From contig NC_079518.1 of the NCBI RefSeq assembly GCF_000801105.2, positions 11,912,106-11,976,105 on the forward strand: DNA of 64,000 nt. The letters are read 5' to 3'. The first letter of the stretch is position 1; each line of letters opens with the position of its first letter. The DNA is from Raphanus sativus (lineage: Eukaryota > Streptophyta > Magnoliopsida > Brassicales > Brassicaceae). Below, piece after piece: positions 33,139 to 44,506 of this stretch. The notes beneath the pieces were generated by a model. That model ran no database searches. It saw only the letters and a list, made by a program, of their open reading frames with translations, and was not told the origin of the DNA. A program made the position numbers and the translations under genes.

Positions 33139-33918
33139 ATGGCAACGACAGCAATATTGGCAGCTCCATCAACTGGATCTGTACAAAAACCTGATGATGA
33201 GTGGCGTGCCGTACTGTCTCCTGAACAATTTAGAGTTCTCAGGGAAAAGGGCACAGAGTAAGCAAGCTCTACAAACTTTTTAAAACTTTCACTGCGTGTT
33301 TCTGAAAACTACTATGATTACCCTAATGTTCTAGTGGTATCTCGATACTAGTCTGAGTTTTGGTCCAAGACTTATCGGACGAACAAATAGTCACTGTAAC
33401 ATGTTATTATGTGTCCGGCTCAATAAATACTCCAGAAAATACCATTAAATAAATGGGACTCCTTATTAATTTAATGATTTTTTTTGTTTAGAGCCCGATT
33501 CAAAGGAGAATATAATAAACTGTACGACGAAGGAACATATGCCTGTGCTGGCTGTGCAACTCCTCTTTATAAGTCCACCACCAAGTTCGACTCTGGCTGT
33601 GGCTGGCCTGCCTTTTTCGACGCTATTCCCGGTGCCATTAAACAAACTGTACGTAACTTATTAATACGGTCTTTATGATTTTGCATCTATGTTACATATA
33701 TGTAAAAAGAAGCTAGATCTGTTGTAACAAAAAAAAATATTTTCTTATATATCCATCAGCTGGAGCCAGATGGGAGAAGAGTTGAGATCACATGCGCAAA
33801 ATGTGATGGACATTTAGGTCATGTTTTCAAAGGAGAAGGTTTCCCCACGCCTAAAGATGAGCGTCACTGCGTCAACAGTGTTTCTCTTAAGTTTAATTCT
33901 TCCGAAACTTCCTCCTGA
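33139..33918 (+). CDS. MSRB: Methionine sulfoxide reductase B, cytosolic type, copy 1
   Basis: Exons 33139-33257, 33492-33648 and 33760-33918 give 144 aa. The enzyme reduces the R form of methionine sulfoxide in proteins using thioredoxin or glutaredoxin. Visible sites are the zinc CXXC pairs C58/C61 (ACAGC) and C104/C107 (CAKC), the GCGWPAFF motif with C76 (recycling-cysteine position), DGHLGHVF, and the catalytic C129 in [11 protein letters not shown]. The first 17 residues ([17 protein letters not shown]) are short and not a plastid transit peptide, so this is the cytosolic MSRB5-9 type; synteny suggests an MSRB7/8/9 orthologue. All splice sites are canonical. It differs from copy 2 at only three residues (6, 11 and 51), pointing to recent duplication or gene conversion. 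Confidence 0.95.
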
Positions 33919-34211
33919 TAAATCGATGTATATCGATCCATTTATTGTTTGGACCAATTCACCTCTTTAAGGAGAATTCAAAAATCGAGTCTGTTGTTTC
34001 AAGAATAATTTGTTTTTCCTGCTAAAATTTGGTGTGTTTCAAGAATAAATTGTACTAAACTTTCCTTTGTCGAGTATTGATGAAGCTTTTTGGTTAATAA
34101 TACGGACTTATATATGCTTAAACCCACATAATAATACAGTATTAATATAAAGCACTAAGATAAATGTCATGGTCACTAAAGCAAAAAAGTTACTAGGATT
34201 TATGCTTCCAA

Positions 34212-36508
34212 TCTTATATAATAAAGTTGGTTTTTTTTTTCTCTTTGGGGGTTTCAATGCCATGTGACACACTCTTTTTAATAACTTTTTTTTAATTTAT
34301 ATTTAATAGGTTTTAATGTTAATTATGAAAGACACATTGGATTTTTAAAATTTTCCTCATAAGAACCCAAACATTTATAACAGTGTTTTGAACCCGAACC
34401 AGAGCTACTGTTGAATCGGTAAACTCTCCGACCCAATATAAATCGAATTTAAGTTTTGTGAAAAAGCCAAAATTTAAAACCCAAATTAAAACCTCACAGA
34501 AACCCAAAACCCGATACCGGTTGCACCACTGGTTGAACCAATATATAATTTTTTTTTTTAGTTTTAGTTATATTTTAAATTCTGTTTTATATTCTAAATT
34601 TCCAATTATCTTATATAATAAAGTTCAGTTTTTTTCCTCCCTAGGAGAAAACCCAATGTCATTTGAAACTCTTTTTTAATAATTAAAATATTTTCTTAAA
34701 TTATATTTAATAGGTTTTAATGTTAATTATGAAAGACATTGGGTTTTTAAACTTTTCCTCATAAAAGTCCAAGCGTTTATAACAGTGTTTTGAACCCGAA
34801 CCGGAACCACTGCTGAACCGGTAAACTCCACGATCCAATATAAATCTTGTTTGAGTTTTGTGAAAAAAACCCAAAATTTAAAATCCCAATTTAAAACCTC
34901 AAAAACTCACTAAAACCCAAAATTCAATACCGGTTACACCACTGGTTGAATCAATAGATAATTTTTATTTTTTTTAGTTTTTAGTTATGTTTTAAATTAT
35001 GTTTTATATTATAAATTTCCAATTATAAAGTTAGATTTTTTTCAGTTTTATTACCGTCTTCCTATTCTTCTACACTACAATTTACGTTTACAAGGAAGGT
35101 GAGTAAGCGTGATCGTGCTCGACCCGCACATCCGTAAAACAAACTCAAAGACGATCAAGCTTATTATTCCTCTACATTATAATTTACGTTTGCAAGAAAA
35201 ATGAGTAAGTTATTTTTTATTTAACTTAGTTTATAACAAGTCATTACATTTTTAATTTACAGATCAAAAAGAATAAGATCATATGATCATGTGGATTACA
35301 AAACATGTTTTGAATTGTTGAAGAACAAGAACATGGTAAGCTGTTGGTAAGTTTTAAAATTTAGAGAAAATAAAAATTAGTTGATGTGATTTGGTGTTAA
35401 TTTATTTTTGTTATTGACAATTTACTAATATGATGTTTTAATTTTGGTTTATTTTGCATTGGAAGTTTAATTTATTATTCACATTCGACATAAATATTTG
35501 TGAATTATATGTCTTGATTTTTTTAGATGTCATAACTCTTATATTACAAACTTTTTAAATAGTCTAGACTATTTCTTAATATTTTGTATGTCAAATGAAG
35601 TTAAAAATATAGAAACCAATGTTAAGTATTTTCTAAATGTTTTAAGCATAAAATAGATAAATATCCAAACTATTATTTTATGTTTAGAAAACATTTCAAA
35701 ATATTAACTATTATATAAAATTTTCATAGCTAATATATTATTATATAATAAAATTAATTCATTATTAACATGCGGTTCATCAACGGTTGGTCCAATAACT
35801 CATTGATCCGGTCAATTCAGCGACCTGGTCAATCGTCAGATTCAGTGTCTCGGTTGGGTTTCAAAATCACGGTTTATAGGTTTTCTTTATATTTGATTTG
35901 ACTATAGAGAATAGAGCCTCTATGATTCTCCATAGTCAACGATCTGTATCACTTTCATAAATTCGACCCACATGATCCGTATGACCGAAAATCTTAAACC
36001 CGCATCCACCCCGCCAAAACCTGTGGATAAACCGTCTTACTCGCGGGTAATAATAATTATATTAAAAACTAATTATTTTAATTATATATTAATATTTTAA
36101 TTATATATTAATACTTTAATTATATATTAATTATTTTAATTATATATTAATTATTAAAAATAATATTAAAATAATACGGGTCGGCGGGTACCCGCGACTC
36201 ATATTTGGCTGACCCGCACCCGCCCCGCTTAAACTAATCTTAACCACACCCGCACTCGCAGTTCGAAAATTTTAAACCGATCGATCCGCACCCATTCTAC
36301 GGCGGGTCAGATGGGGCGGAGCCTCCGGGATTTGAATTAAATTCTCAGCTCCATTAACCACTATCAAAAAGATCAGAAAATATCATTTTTATACATATTT
36401 TCATTTCATATTTTTAGAATATTTTATTTACTAAGATCATATATAAATTATAAATTCATGTAAAAATACAACATATGAACCCGGCGCGTAGCGCCGGAAT
36501 ACCACTAG
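34212..36508 (+). mobile_element. Helitron inserted 3' of MSRB copy 1
   Basis: It starts TCTTATATAATAAAGTTGG after host A (34211) and ends with the hairpin CCGGCGCGTAGCGCCGG and AATACCACTAG before host T (36509). The flank of MSRB copy 2 (GCTTCCAAATATCATAT at about 49888-49904) is the empty site, so both ends are fixed to the base. A second 5'-type start (TCTTATATAATAAAGTTCAG) lies inside at 34609, so the 5' region is tandemly duplicated. The 36051-36160 part has about five TTAATTATATATTAAT repeats. No protein is encoded. Confidence 0.9.
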
Positions 36509-36713
36509 TATCATATATATTTTTCTTATGAAAACGAAGCTGCTGGAACAATAACCTCAAACTCAAAAGTTCTTTTGGAATAATAACAAGTTCTACAACT
36601 TTAGACGTTTTTGCAGTTTAAACTGATTTTAGACGATCAATTGAAATTATGTGCAACATATATTTCATCTTAACATTTATTTTAGTCATTTCACGCAATA
36701 AGATCTTATTATA
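36509..36713 (+). other. MSRB copy 1 downstream flank
   Basis: It matches 49905-50124 and 50998-51030 downstream of MSRB copy 2, with small indels. This shows the duplication unit included about 500 bp of 3' flank. No gene. Confidence 0.75.
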
Positions 36714-36981
36714 TTTTTTTTGACATCGAAAGCTCCATATTTTATTAAGTAATGACCAAGAGGTTGGCCTCATGAACCATCCAACTTAGAAGCATAATGT
36801 TTACATGGGAAAAAGTGACACCTCGAAATCGAGCTTCTTTTGTAAGGTGATCAGTTCGAAAGTTCAGTGAACGGGGAATAAAAGATATGGAGCAGAAAAT
36901 AAACATAGAACGAATAAGATGAAATGGGGATATTAATAGGAAGACAATACTTTGTTCTATAGTATGGATGACAACAAATTT
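36714..36981 (-). mobile_element. 5'-truncated LINE 3' end (RNase H tail)
   Basis: A T-run at 36714-36721 is the reverse-complemented A-tail. Upstream, the minus strand reads FIPRSLNFRTDHLTKEARFR then LSWMVHEANLL, the C-terminal end of a LINE RNase H domain. At its other end it abuts the MSRB pseudogene at 36982. The last 55 bp recur at about 60086-60144. Confidence 0.6.
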
Positions 36982-37047
36982 CAGGCTGTACGTAAACTTA
37001 TTATTAAGTCCTTTATGATTTTTCACCTATGTTTCGTATATGTATAA

Positions 37048-38483
37048 GAGCAACATTATCGCGGTATGTTATACCTCGTCCTTAACATTATGCAATTAAA
37101 ATGAAAATCAAAAAGAGTGAATTAAGCGTGGGACGTCCCTTAGTTAAGAAACGTTGGCGGACGTCCTTAACACACACGTGTCGCGCTGGGAATGGCCGAC
37201 GATTTCTAAGCCAAATCTCGTCTTTCATTTCGTGTCTGTGAACTCGCGGCATGTTGCTCCAAGGCAATCGACACCGACGACTCCTATACCAAACCCACGG
37301 GCAAAGAACATCCGCAAGGCGCTCTCGAATCTCGTCGGATCGGCTGATTCAGAGGATGTTCTCGTCGTTCATTACAGTGGACATGGTACGAGGTTGCCGG
37401 CTGAGACAGGGGAGGATGATGACACTGGTTATGATGAATGTATTGTCCCTTGCGACATGAATCTGATTACTGGTGAGTCAATGATGTTGCTCTGTTTTTT
37501 TCAATTGATGTGGAGATGATGATGGTGTTGCTCTCTTTTGTTAGTGAAACCGTTGATGTTGCTCTTTTTTGTGATAAGAGGATCTGTTTAGATTATAGTA
37601 GTTGACGTTATAATTTTGGATCTGATTGGGTAATAATGATAAAGAAGATGACTTTTGGTGTAAAAGTTCTCATCTTTGAATCTTTGATCGTGTCGCTATG
37701 TTTTTAATTGATGAGGAGATGATGATGTTGCTCTGTTTTGTTAGTGAAACCGATGATGTTGCTCTGTTTTGTGATGGAAGATCTGCTTAGATTATAGTAG
37801 TAGAAGTTCTAATTTTGAATCTGATCGGGTAATAATGATAAAGAAGATGACTTTTGGTGAAAAAGTTTTCATCTTTGATTGTGTTTTTTTTTTGAGATTG
37901 GTCATGTAAAGGAGCTTGCGTGATGAGATTCTTGGTGTTGCTGTTATGTTGTTTTGCAGATAATGACTTCAGGGATCTTGTGGACAGAGTTCCACAGGGT
38001 AGTAGGATGACGATCATTTCAGACTCTTGTCACAGTGGTGGCTTGATCGATGAAGCCAAGGAGCAGATTGGTGAGAGTCATAAGAAAGACGAGGAGGAGG
38101 AGGAAGAGAAAGAGGAAGAGTCTTCTTCGAGATTTGGTTTCAGGAAGTTCTTGCGGAGCAAGGTGGAAAGCACGATTAGAGAGAACAAGAAGGAGGAAGA
38201 CGAGGCTGATGAAGTGGAGACCAAGGAGATGGAGTTGGAAGACGGAGAGATGATCCTTGCCAAAGCCAAGTCTCTGCCTCTGCAGACCTTATCCTCAAGA
38301 AGCAGATGCTGATGTTGTGATTGACATCCTCTACATTTGTCCCTAACATTTACTTAAGGACCACTCAAAATCCCAGCAATAATCTAAATGTTTTGAGACT
38401 GTCCCTAACATTTGTCCTTAACACCACAATAATATAAAAATAAGCTAAAGACCAACAATTTGGTAATAGCAATAATGTTGCTC
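37048..38483 (+). mobile_element. PIF/Harbinger-like element carrying a metacaspase fragment
   Basis: It begins GAGCAACATTATCGCGGTAT and ends, inverted, GAGCAACATTATTGCTATTA. The 3-bp TAA duplication lies at 37045-37047 and 38484-38486, and the two intact MSRB genes show the unfilled site (GTATATGTATAAAGAAGCTA). Length 1436 bp. No transposase is present. Most of the interior is a copy of part of a host metacaspase gene including an intron, so this is a Pack-type element. TIR and TSD fit PIF/Harbinger best. Confidence 0.85.
37154..38312 (+). pseudogene. Type II metacaspase fragment (MC4-like), captured
   Basis: The exons 37154-37472 and 37960-38312 join in phase (GTGAGT donor, GTTTTGCAG acceptor). 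The translation includes [20 protein letters not shown] then [20 protein letters not shown] (catalytic His), and after the intron DFRDLVDRVPQGSRMTIISD then SCHSGGLIDEAKEQIGES (catalytic Cys) and SSSRFGFRKFLRSKVE. This matches Arabidopsis type II metacaspase MC4, a Ca-dependent Arg/Lys-specific protease. It is broken: an extra base near 37303 separates this frame from [13 protein letters not shown] upstream. The N-terminus of the p20 domain is missing, the frame has no ATG before the domain, and the whole p10 domain is missing (it ends SLPLQTLSSRSRC). The intron contains a roughly 190-bp tandem duplication (about 37510-37690 and 37710-37880). Confidence 0.85.
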
Positions 38484-38586
38484 TAAAGAAGCTAGATTTG
38501 TTGTAACAAAAGAAATATTTGCTTATATATCTATCAGCTGGAGCCAGATGGGAGAAGAGTTGAGATCACATGCGCAAAACGTGATG

Positions 38587-39062
38587 AGTAATTTTTGGGT
38601 TCATTCTCTAAGATGAACCCGTAAGTTCACCCACCAATAGGAATTCACTATTTTATATTTAATATCTTTTAAAAAAGGAAATAAAATAATAGTAGTCGCA
38701 AAAAAAGTTTTATATTTAAAATACCGTCTGCAAAACACTAAACCCTAAATCCTAAATCATAAACCCTTAATCCTTGGTAAACCGTAAATCCTTGGATAAA
38801 TCCTAAATCTTTGGATTTAAAAAAAAATTATATTTTTAACACAATCAGCAAAACACTAAACCCTAATTTCTAAATACTAAACCCTAAATACTAAACCCTA
38901 AACCCTAAACCCTTGGGTAAACTCTAAACTCGTGGATAAATCCTAAACCCTATGAATTAGAATTTATCCAAGTGTTTGGATTTAGAATTTTTTTTTTGTT
39001 TAGGATGATTTTCTTGATTTCTATGAATTAGGATTCTTCTTAAACAACTGACTCCTTAGTAA
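38587..39062. repeat. AT-rich element with telomere-like repeats
   Basis: It contains ACTAAACCCTAAATCCTAAA and ACCCTAAACCCTAAACCCTT stretches at 38737-38960, degenerate and with other words. It resembles the filling of the MULE at 2771-3239. No inverted ends were fixed. Confidence 0.6.
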
Positions 39063-39631
39063 CTAGAGCTTGATCTTCACATCCGTGCGAGTGTTTATTT
39101 TTATTTTTTTATAAATAAATATTTATTTGTATAAGTGACATATATTTTAAAATTTATTCATTTAAATAAAATTTCTAACCACAATAGTTAAATAGTTAAA
39201 CTGAATAATTTATTTTATCTTGTAAACCATTAACCGTTTAATCCATATTTTTAGAATATGACTCGTATATCTATACAAATGTATTTTTACTTTTTTACAG
39301 ATCAAAATTTTATGATAATATATAGTATATTTTTGTATATAGTAGTTCAAATATATGAAGGTATATATTATATGCTTTTCAACATTCATCATATTGAATC
39401 TACATTGGACTGTTATTTATATAAAATATACATAACTTAATATATTTTTATAATATATCAATTATAATTTTTATCTGACTTTTATTTTAGTTATTACTAA
39501 AATTAATTATATAGCTTTTAGAAAGATATTATTTGTTAACTACTTAAAGCTAGTTTATTAGTTATTTCCAAACATACATTTATCTAAAATATTAAAAGAC
39601 AAATAATATTAAAAGTTAGGTTCATTAATTA

Positions 39632-41919
39632 CTAGTGGTATTCTGGCGTTACGCGCCAGGTTCATATGTTGTATTTTTACATGAATTTATAATTTATATA
39701 TGATCTTAGTAAATAAAATATTCTAAAAATATGAAATGAAAATATGTATAAAAATGATATTTTCTGATCTTTTTGATAGTGGTTAATGGAGCTGAGAATT
39801 TAATTCAAATCCCGGAGGCTCCGCCCCATCTGACCCGCCGTAGAATGGGTGCGGATCGATCGGTTTAAAATTTTCGAACTGCGAGTGCGGGTGTGGTTAA
39901 GATTAGTTTAAGCGGGGCGGGTGCGGGTCAGCCAAATATGAGTCGCGGGTACCCGCCGACCCGTATTATTTTAATATTATTTTTAATAATTAATATATAA
40001 TTAAAATAATTAATATATAATTAAAGTATTAATATATAATTAAAATAATTAGTTTTTAATATAATTATTATTACCCGCGAGTAAGACGGTTTATCCACAG
40101 GTTTTGGCGGGGTGGATGCGGGTTTAAGATTTTCGGTCATACGGATCATGTGGGTCGAATTTATGAAAGTGATACAGATCGTTGACTATGGAGAATCATA
40201 GAGGCTCTATTCTCTATAGTCAAATCAAATATAAAGAAAACCTATAAACCGTGATTTTGAAACCCAACCTAGACACTGAATCTGACGATTGACCAGGTCG
40301 CTGTATTGACCGGATCAATGTGTTATTGGACCAACCGTTGATGAACCGCATGTTAATAATGAATTAATTTTATTATATAATAATATATTAGCTATGAAAA
40401 TTTTATATAATAGTTAATATTATGAAATGTTTTCTAAACATAAAATAATAGTTTGGATATTTATCTATTTTATGCTTAAAATATTTAGAAAATACTTAAC
40501 CTTGGTTTCTATATTTTTAACTTCATTTGACATACAAAATATTAAGAAATAGTCTAGACTATTTAAAAAGTTTGTAATATAAGAGTTTTGACATCTAAAA
40601 AAAATCAAGACATACAATTCACAAATATTTATGTCGAATGTGAATAATAAATTAAACTTCCAATGCAAAATAAACCAAAATTAAAACATCATATTAGTAA
40701 ATTGTCAATAACAAAAATAAATTAACACCAAATCACATCAACTAATTTTTATTTTCTCTAAATTTTAAAACTTACCAATAGCTCGCCATGTTCTTGTTCT
40801 TCAACAATTCAAAACATGTTTTGTAATCCACATGATCATATGATCTTATTCTTTTTGATCTGTAAATTAAAAATGTAATGACTTGTTATAAACTAAGTTA
40901 AATAAAAAATAACTTACTCATTTTTCTTGCAAACGTAAATTGTAATGTAGAGGAATAATAAGCTTGATCGTCTTTGAGTTTGTTTTACGGATGTGCGGGT
41001 CGAGCACGATCACGCTTACTCACCTTCCTTGTAAACGTAAATTGTAGTGTAGAAGAATAGGAAGACGGTAATAAAACTGAAAAAAAATCTAACTTTATAA
41101 TTGGAAATTTATAATATAAAACATAATTTAAAACATAACTAAAAACTAAAAAAATAAAAATTATCTATTGATTCAACCAGTGGTGTAACCGGTATTAAAT
41201 TTTGGGTTTTAGTGAGTTTTTGAGGTTTTAAATTGGGATTTTAAATTTTGGGTTTTTTTCACAAAACTCAAACAAGATTTATATTGGATCGTGGAGTTTA
41301 CCGGTTCAACAGTGGTTCCGGTTCGGGTTCAAAACACTGTTATAAATGCTTGGGCTTTTATGAGGAAAAGTTTAAAAACCCAATGTCTTTCATAATTAAC
41401 ATTAAAACCTATTAAATATAATTTAAGAAAATATTTTAATTATTAAAAAAAGTGTTTCAAATGACATTGGGTTTTCTCCTAGGGAGAAAAAAAACTCAAC
41501 TTTATTATATAAGATAATTGGAAATTTAGAATATAAAACAGAATTTAAAATATAACTAAAACCAAAAAAAAAAAATTATATATTGGTTCAACCAGTGGTG
41601 CAACCGGTATCGGGTTTTGGGTTTCTGTGAGTTTTTGGAGGTTTTAATTTGGGTTTTAAATTTTGGCTTTTTCACAAAACTCAAATCCGATTTATATTGG
41701 GTCGGAGAGTTTACCGATTCAACAGTAGCTCTGGTTCGGGTTCAAAACACTGTTATAAATGCTTGGGTTCTTATGAGGAAAATTTTAAAAATCCAATGTG
41801 CCTTTCATAATTAACATTAAAACCTATTAATTATAAATTTAAAAAAATTATTAAAAAGAGTATGCCACATGGCATTTAAACCCCAAAGAGAAAAAAAAAG
41901 CCAACTTTATTATATAAGA
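39632..41919 (-). mobile_element. Helitron, inverted near-copy of the 34212-36508 element
   Basis: It reads TCTTATATAATAAAGTTGGC at its 5' end (41919) and ends TGGCGCGTAACGCCAGAATA then CCACTAG (39632). Host bases are A 39631 and T 41920. Its sequence follows the other copy along its whole length including the duplicated 5' block, with small differences such as fewer TTAATTATATATTAAT repeats (about 39970-40060). Length 2288 bp. Confidence 0.85.
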
Positions 41920-41962
41920 TTGTTGCCATGATTTTTAGTTAGTATTTAGTTTTAAAATTGTA

Positions 41963-43735
41963 CTAGATTTTGACCCGCACGCCCGTACGGGTGTATATTT
42001 CAAAAATATATTGTTATTTTTCATGTCAATATCAAATCTGGATAAAAAATTCAAATCTGAAGAACCGAACTGATCACGATCCGAAAGAGTAATACCAAAC
42101 CCGAACCATAATTGATTAAATATCCAAATTATTCAAAATTTTGATATTTAGACAGCCGAAACCATAACCAATTCGAACCGAAGTATTTTGGATATCAAAA
42201 TATATCCGAAAAAGATTTATATACTTATATATATATAAATTATTTTTAGTTTTGATGTATATAAAAACATTCAGAATATATATGATACTTTTAGGTTGGT
42301 TTAAATACTTGAAAATATATAAAACAGTCAAATAGAAATATCTAACATAGTGGAAGTACACTTTAAACACCAAAAATATTTAAAATAATTATTGATTTTT
42401 GATCCAAAATTTAAACGAAACCAATTTATATATTAAGTTTAGGTATTCCGACATATGTTATTCAGATTTATATACAATATATTATTTTAATTATAGATTT
42501 TAAGAAATTCAAAATATATAATGAATTTTAAAAATAATTTAAATTGATTATCCGAACCCGAACTGAACCAGCAAAGATCCGAATATAATTTGAGCTGAAA
42601 TTTAGAAATATCTGAATGGGACTGAAATCTTTGACCCTGGAAATCCAAAACCCAAATAGATCCGAAACGAACCCGAATGGATACCTGAACGCACAACCCT
42701 AGTCATAATTCTAACTGAAATTTAGAAATATATGAATGGAGCTGAAATCTTTGTCTCCGGAAACCCGACGAATCAGAATAGATACCTGAACGCCTAGTCC
42801 TAGTCACTATTAGGTATCATATATATGCCATCATATAATTAATTGTATTGGTTCATCATATAAATAATCATATAATTAATAGTATTTTATATGTACTATC
42901 TTATAAATAATCACATATATTATATTTTTAAAGTTTAATATGAAATATAAAAACAATAATTTAAGTTGGTATATGAAATTAATATTTTGTATTTTTCTTA
43001 TATATATTGAAAATATTTTTTAATAATCCTTATTGGAAAATATTTAGTAAAAATAAAATTTTGAATATATGCATATTTTAAATCAATTTTTCATATAAAT
43101 CAACTTTAAATTATTATTTTGATTTGAAATATGTATATAAAATTTAAATTTTATTTTATGATTATTTTGGACAAAACCAATTCTTTAGGTAATTAGATTA
43201 GTCCATTTTGTATATTTAAAAAAAAGATATAATGGATTTTCAATTTTTATTAGTAACATAAGCCATTACTTTTTTTCTTGACATACTTTTATCCATGTTT
43301 TCAAAATTTTAAGTTTTTGCATTAGTTTTCTATGAATTATTATTAATTTTATGATATTTTTTTTGAAAATTGAACTCCTGATATTTTTATATTTGACTAA
43401 ACTAAATAAGGTAACAATATTTCAGTTTGTGTTTTTATTTTCACCATAAAGAATTGCAAATAAAAAATTGTAAATAATAAAAAAATATAGAAAGAAGGTT
43501 GTTTAATTTATTGTAAAAACAATGGCTAAATATTTAAATAAAAAGTATTATATATGTTATTCATGTTTCTAAACAATTCTCATTTGTTATTAATTTATTG
43601 AAAATATAATGTCTAAATGTGTAAATAAAAAAAAGTTCACATCTCTACTATCCATGTTTCCAAACATATCTCATTTATTCTATTATCTTTGTTTCCAAAA
43701 AATCCAATTGTGTACTTCAACTTTATTAATATTGA
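41963..43735 (-). mobile_element. Helitron related to the 20330-22153 copy
   Basis: The 5' end TCAATATTAATAAAGTTGAA is at 43735 and the 3' end CCCGTACGGGCGTGCGGGTC plus AAAATCTAG is at 41963. It shares words with 20330-22153 throughout, including the repeated GACTAGGGCTGGGCGTTCAG-type block in inverted order. Length 1773 bp. Confidence 0.7.
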
Positions 43736-44096
43736 TAAGATATGATATAATATTGCCCAGTTAAATATTGTTAATCATCATATAGGAAATGAGCTTTATA
43801 GATATTGAAGGCCATCACGAGATTTGTTTCTCTCTAGTTAAGATTTTCTTTTTTAGTTAAAATTTAATGACACAAATTAGGCTAATTTTAGGCAGTGGCA
43901 TTCTATAGTAATTATTAAGGAAAAATTAGAGTTAATTATTAATTGTCCTTCAGTTTTAATAGTTTAAATTAATTAAGTAAAAAGACAAAAAATCTTACAA
44001 GATATGATATTTAATTATTTCAGTGGCATAATATGGTAAATAAGTTAGAAAATTTAGGGATATTTTATATTAGTATTTTCCTTTTAATAATATAGA

Positions 44097-44506
44097 TAGA
44101 TACCATTATAACTCATTAATACTGGTATAACTCAACATATAATTCAATAATACCAAGATAACTCAACGTAACTGAGTATATATATATTCAGTGATACCAG
44201 TTAATTGAATAGCATTCTGTAAGTGTTCCAAAAAAAAATAGTATTCTGTATAACAAATTATAACTAAGCAAAATTATTTCAGTATAACGTAGTTTGACTA
44301 GCTGGACATCGATAATTTAAATTTAAAATTTAAAAAATATTAAAATTTGGAAAATTCAAATTTATTTTAAAAAATTTGAAACACACAAAAAGTCGGTTAT
44401 TCAAATTTCACTAATGGACATAAACGATTAGGAAATAGCATAAGTGATTGTTTCTTGAGATATGGGGCAGAAGATAATGTTCCGAAGAAATAATGGTGCG
44501 TATGGC
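44097..44506. other. AT-rich intergenic stretch
   Basis: No frame or repeat is recognised beyond short GATA/ATAACTCA direct repeats near 44110-44180. Confidence 0.4.

Larger units (their letters stand above)
36982..38586 (+). pseudogene. MSRB third copy, truncated and interrupted
   Basis: It starts with the last two bases of exon 2 and the intron-2 sequence (CTGTACGTAAACTTATTATT). Intron 2 is broken by the element at 37048-38483. The intron then resumes (AAGAAGCTAGATTTGTTGTA) and exon 3 begins at 38538 ([14 protein letters not shown]), to be cut after about 16 codons at 38586. Exons 1 and 2 and the catalytic cysteine are lost. With the two intact genes it makes three local MSRB copies, the same number as MSRB7-8-9 in Arabidopsis. 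Confidence 0.85.
39063..44096 (-). mobile_element. Outer Helitron interrupted by two other Helitrons
   Basis: On the minus strand it starts TCTATATTATTAAAAGGAAA (right end 44096, host T at 44097) and ends GATGTGAAGATCAAGCTCTAG (left end 39063, host A at 39062). Taking out the inner Helitrons at 39632-41919 and 41963-43735 leaves about 973 bp. No protein is encoded. Confidence 0.6.

Noticed and set aside
36051..36170. CRISPR-like repeat array
   Set aside because: AT-rich TTAATTATATATTAAT units without unique spacers, inside a Helitron, in a plant genome.
37154..38312. Functional truncated metacaspase gene
   Set aside because: No in-frame ATG before the domain, a frameshift near 37303, missing N-terminus and missing p10; the whole lies within transposon ends.
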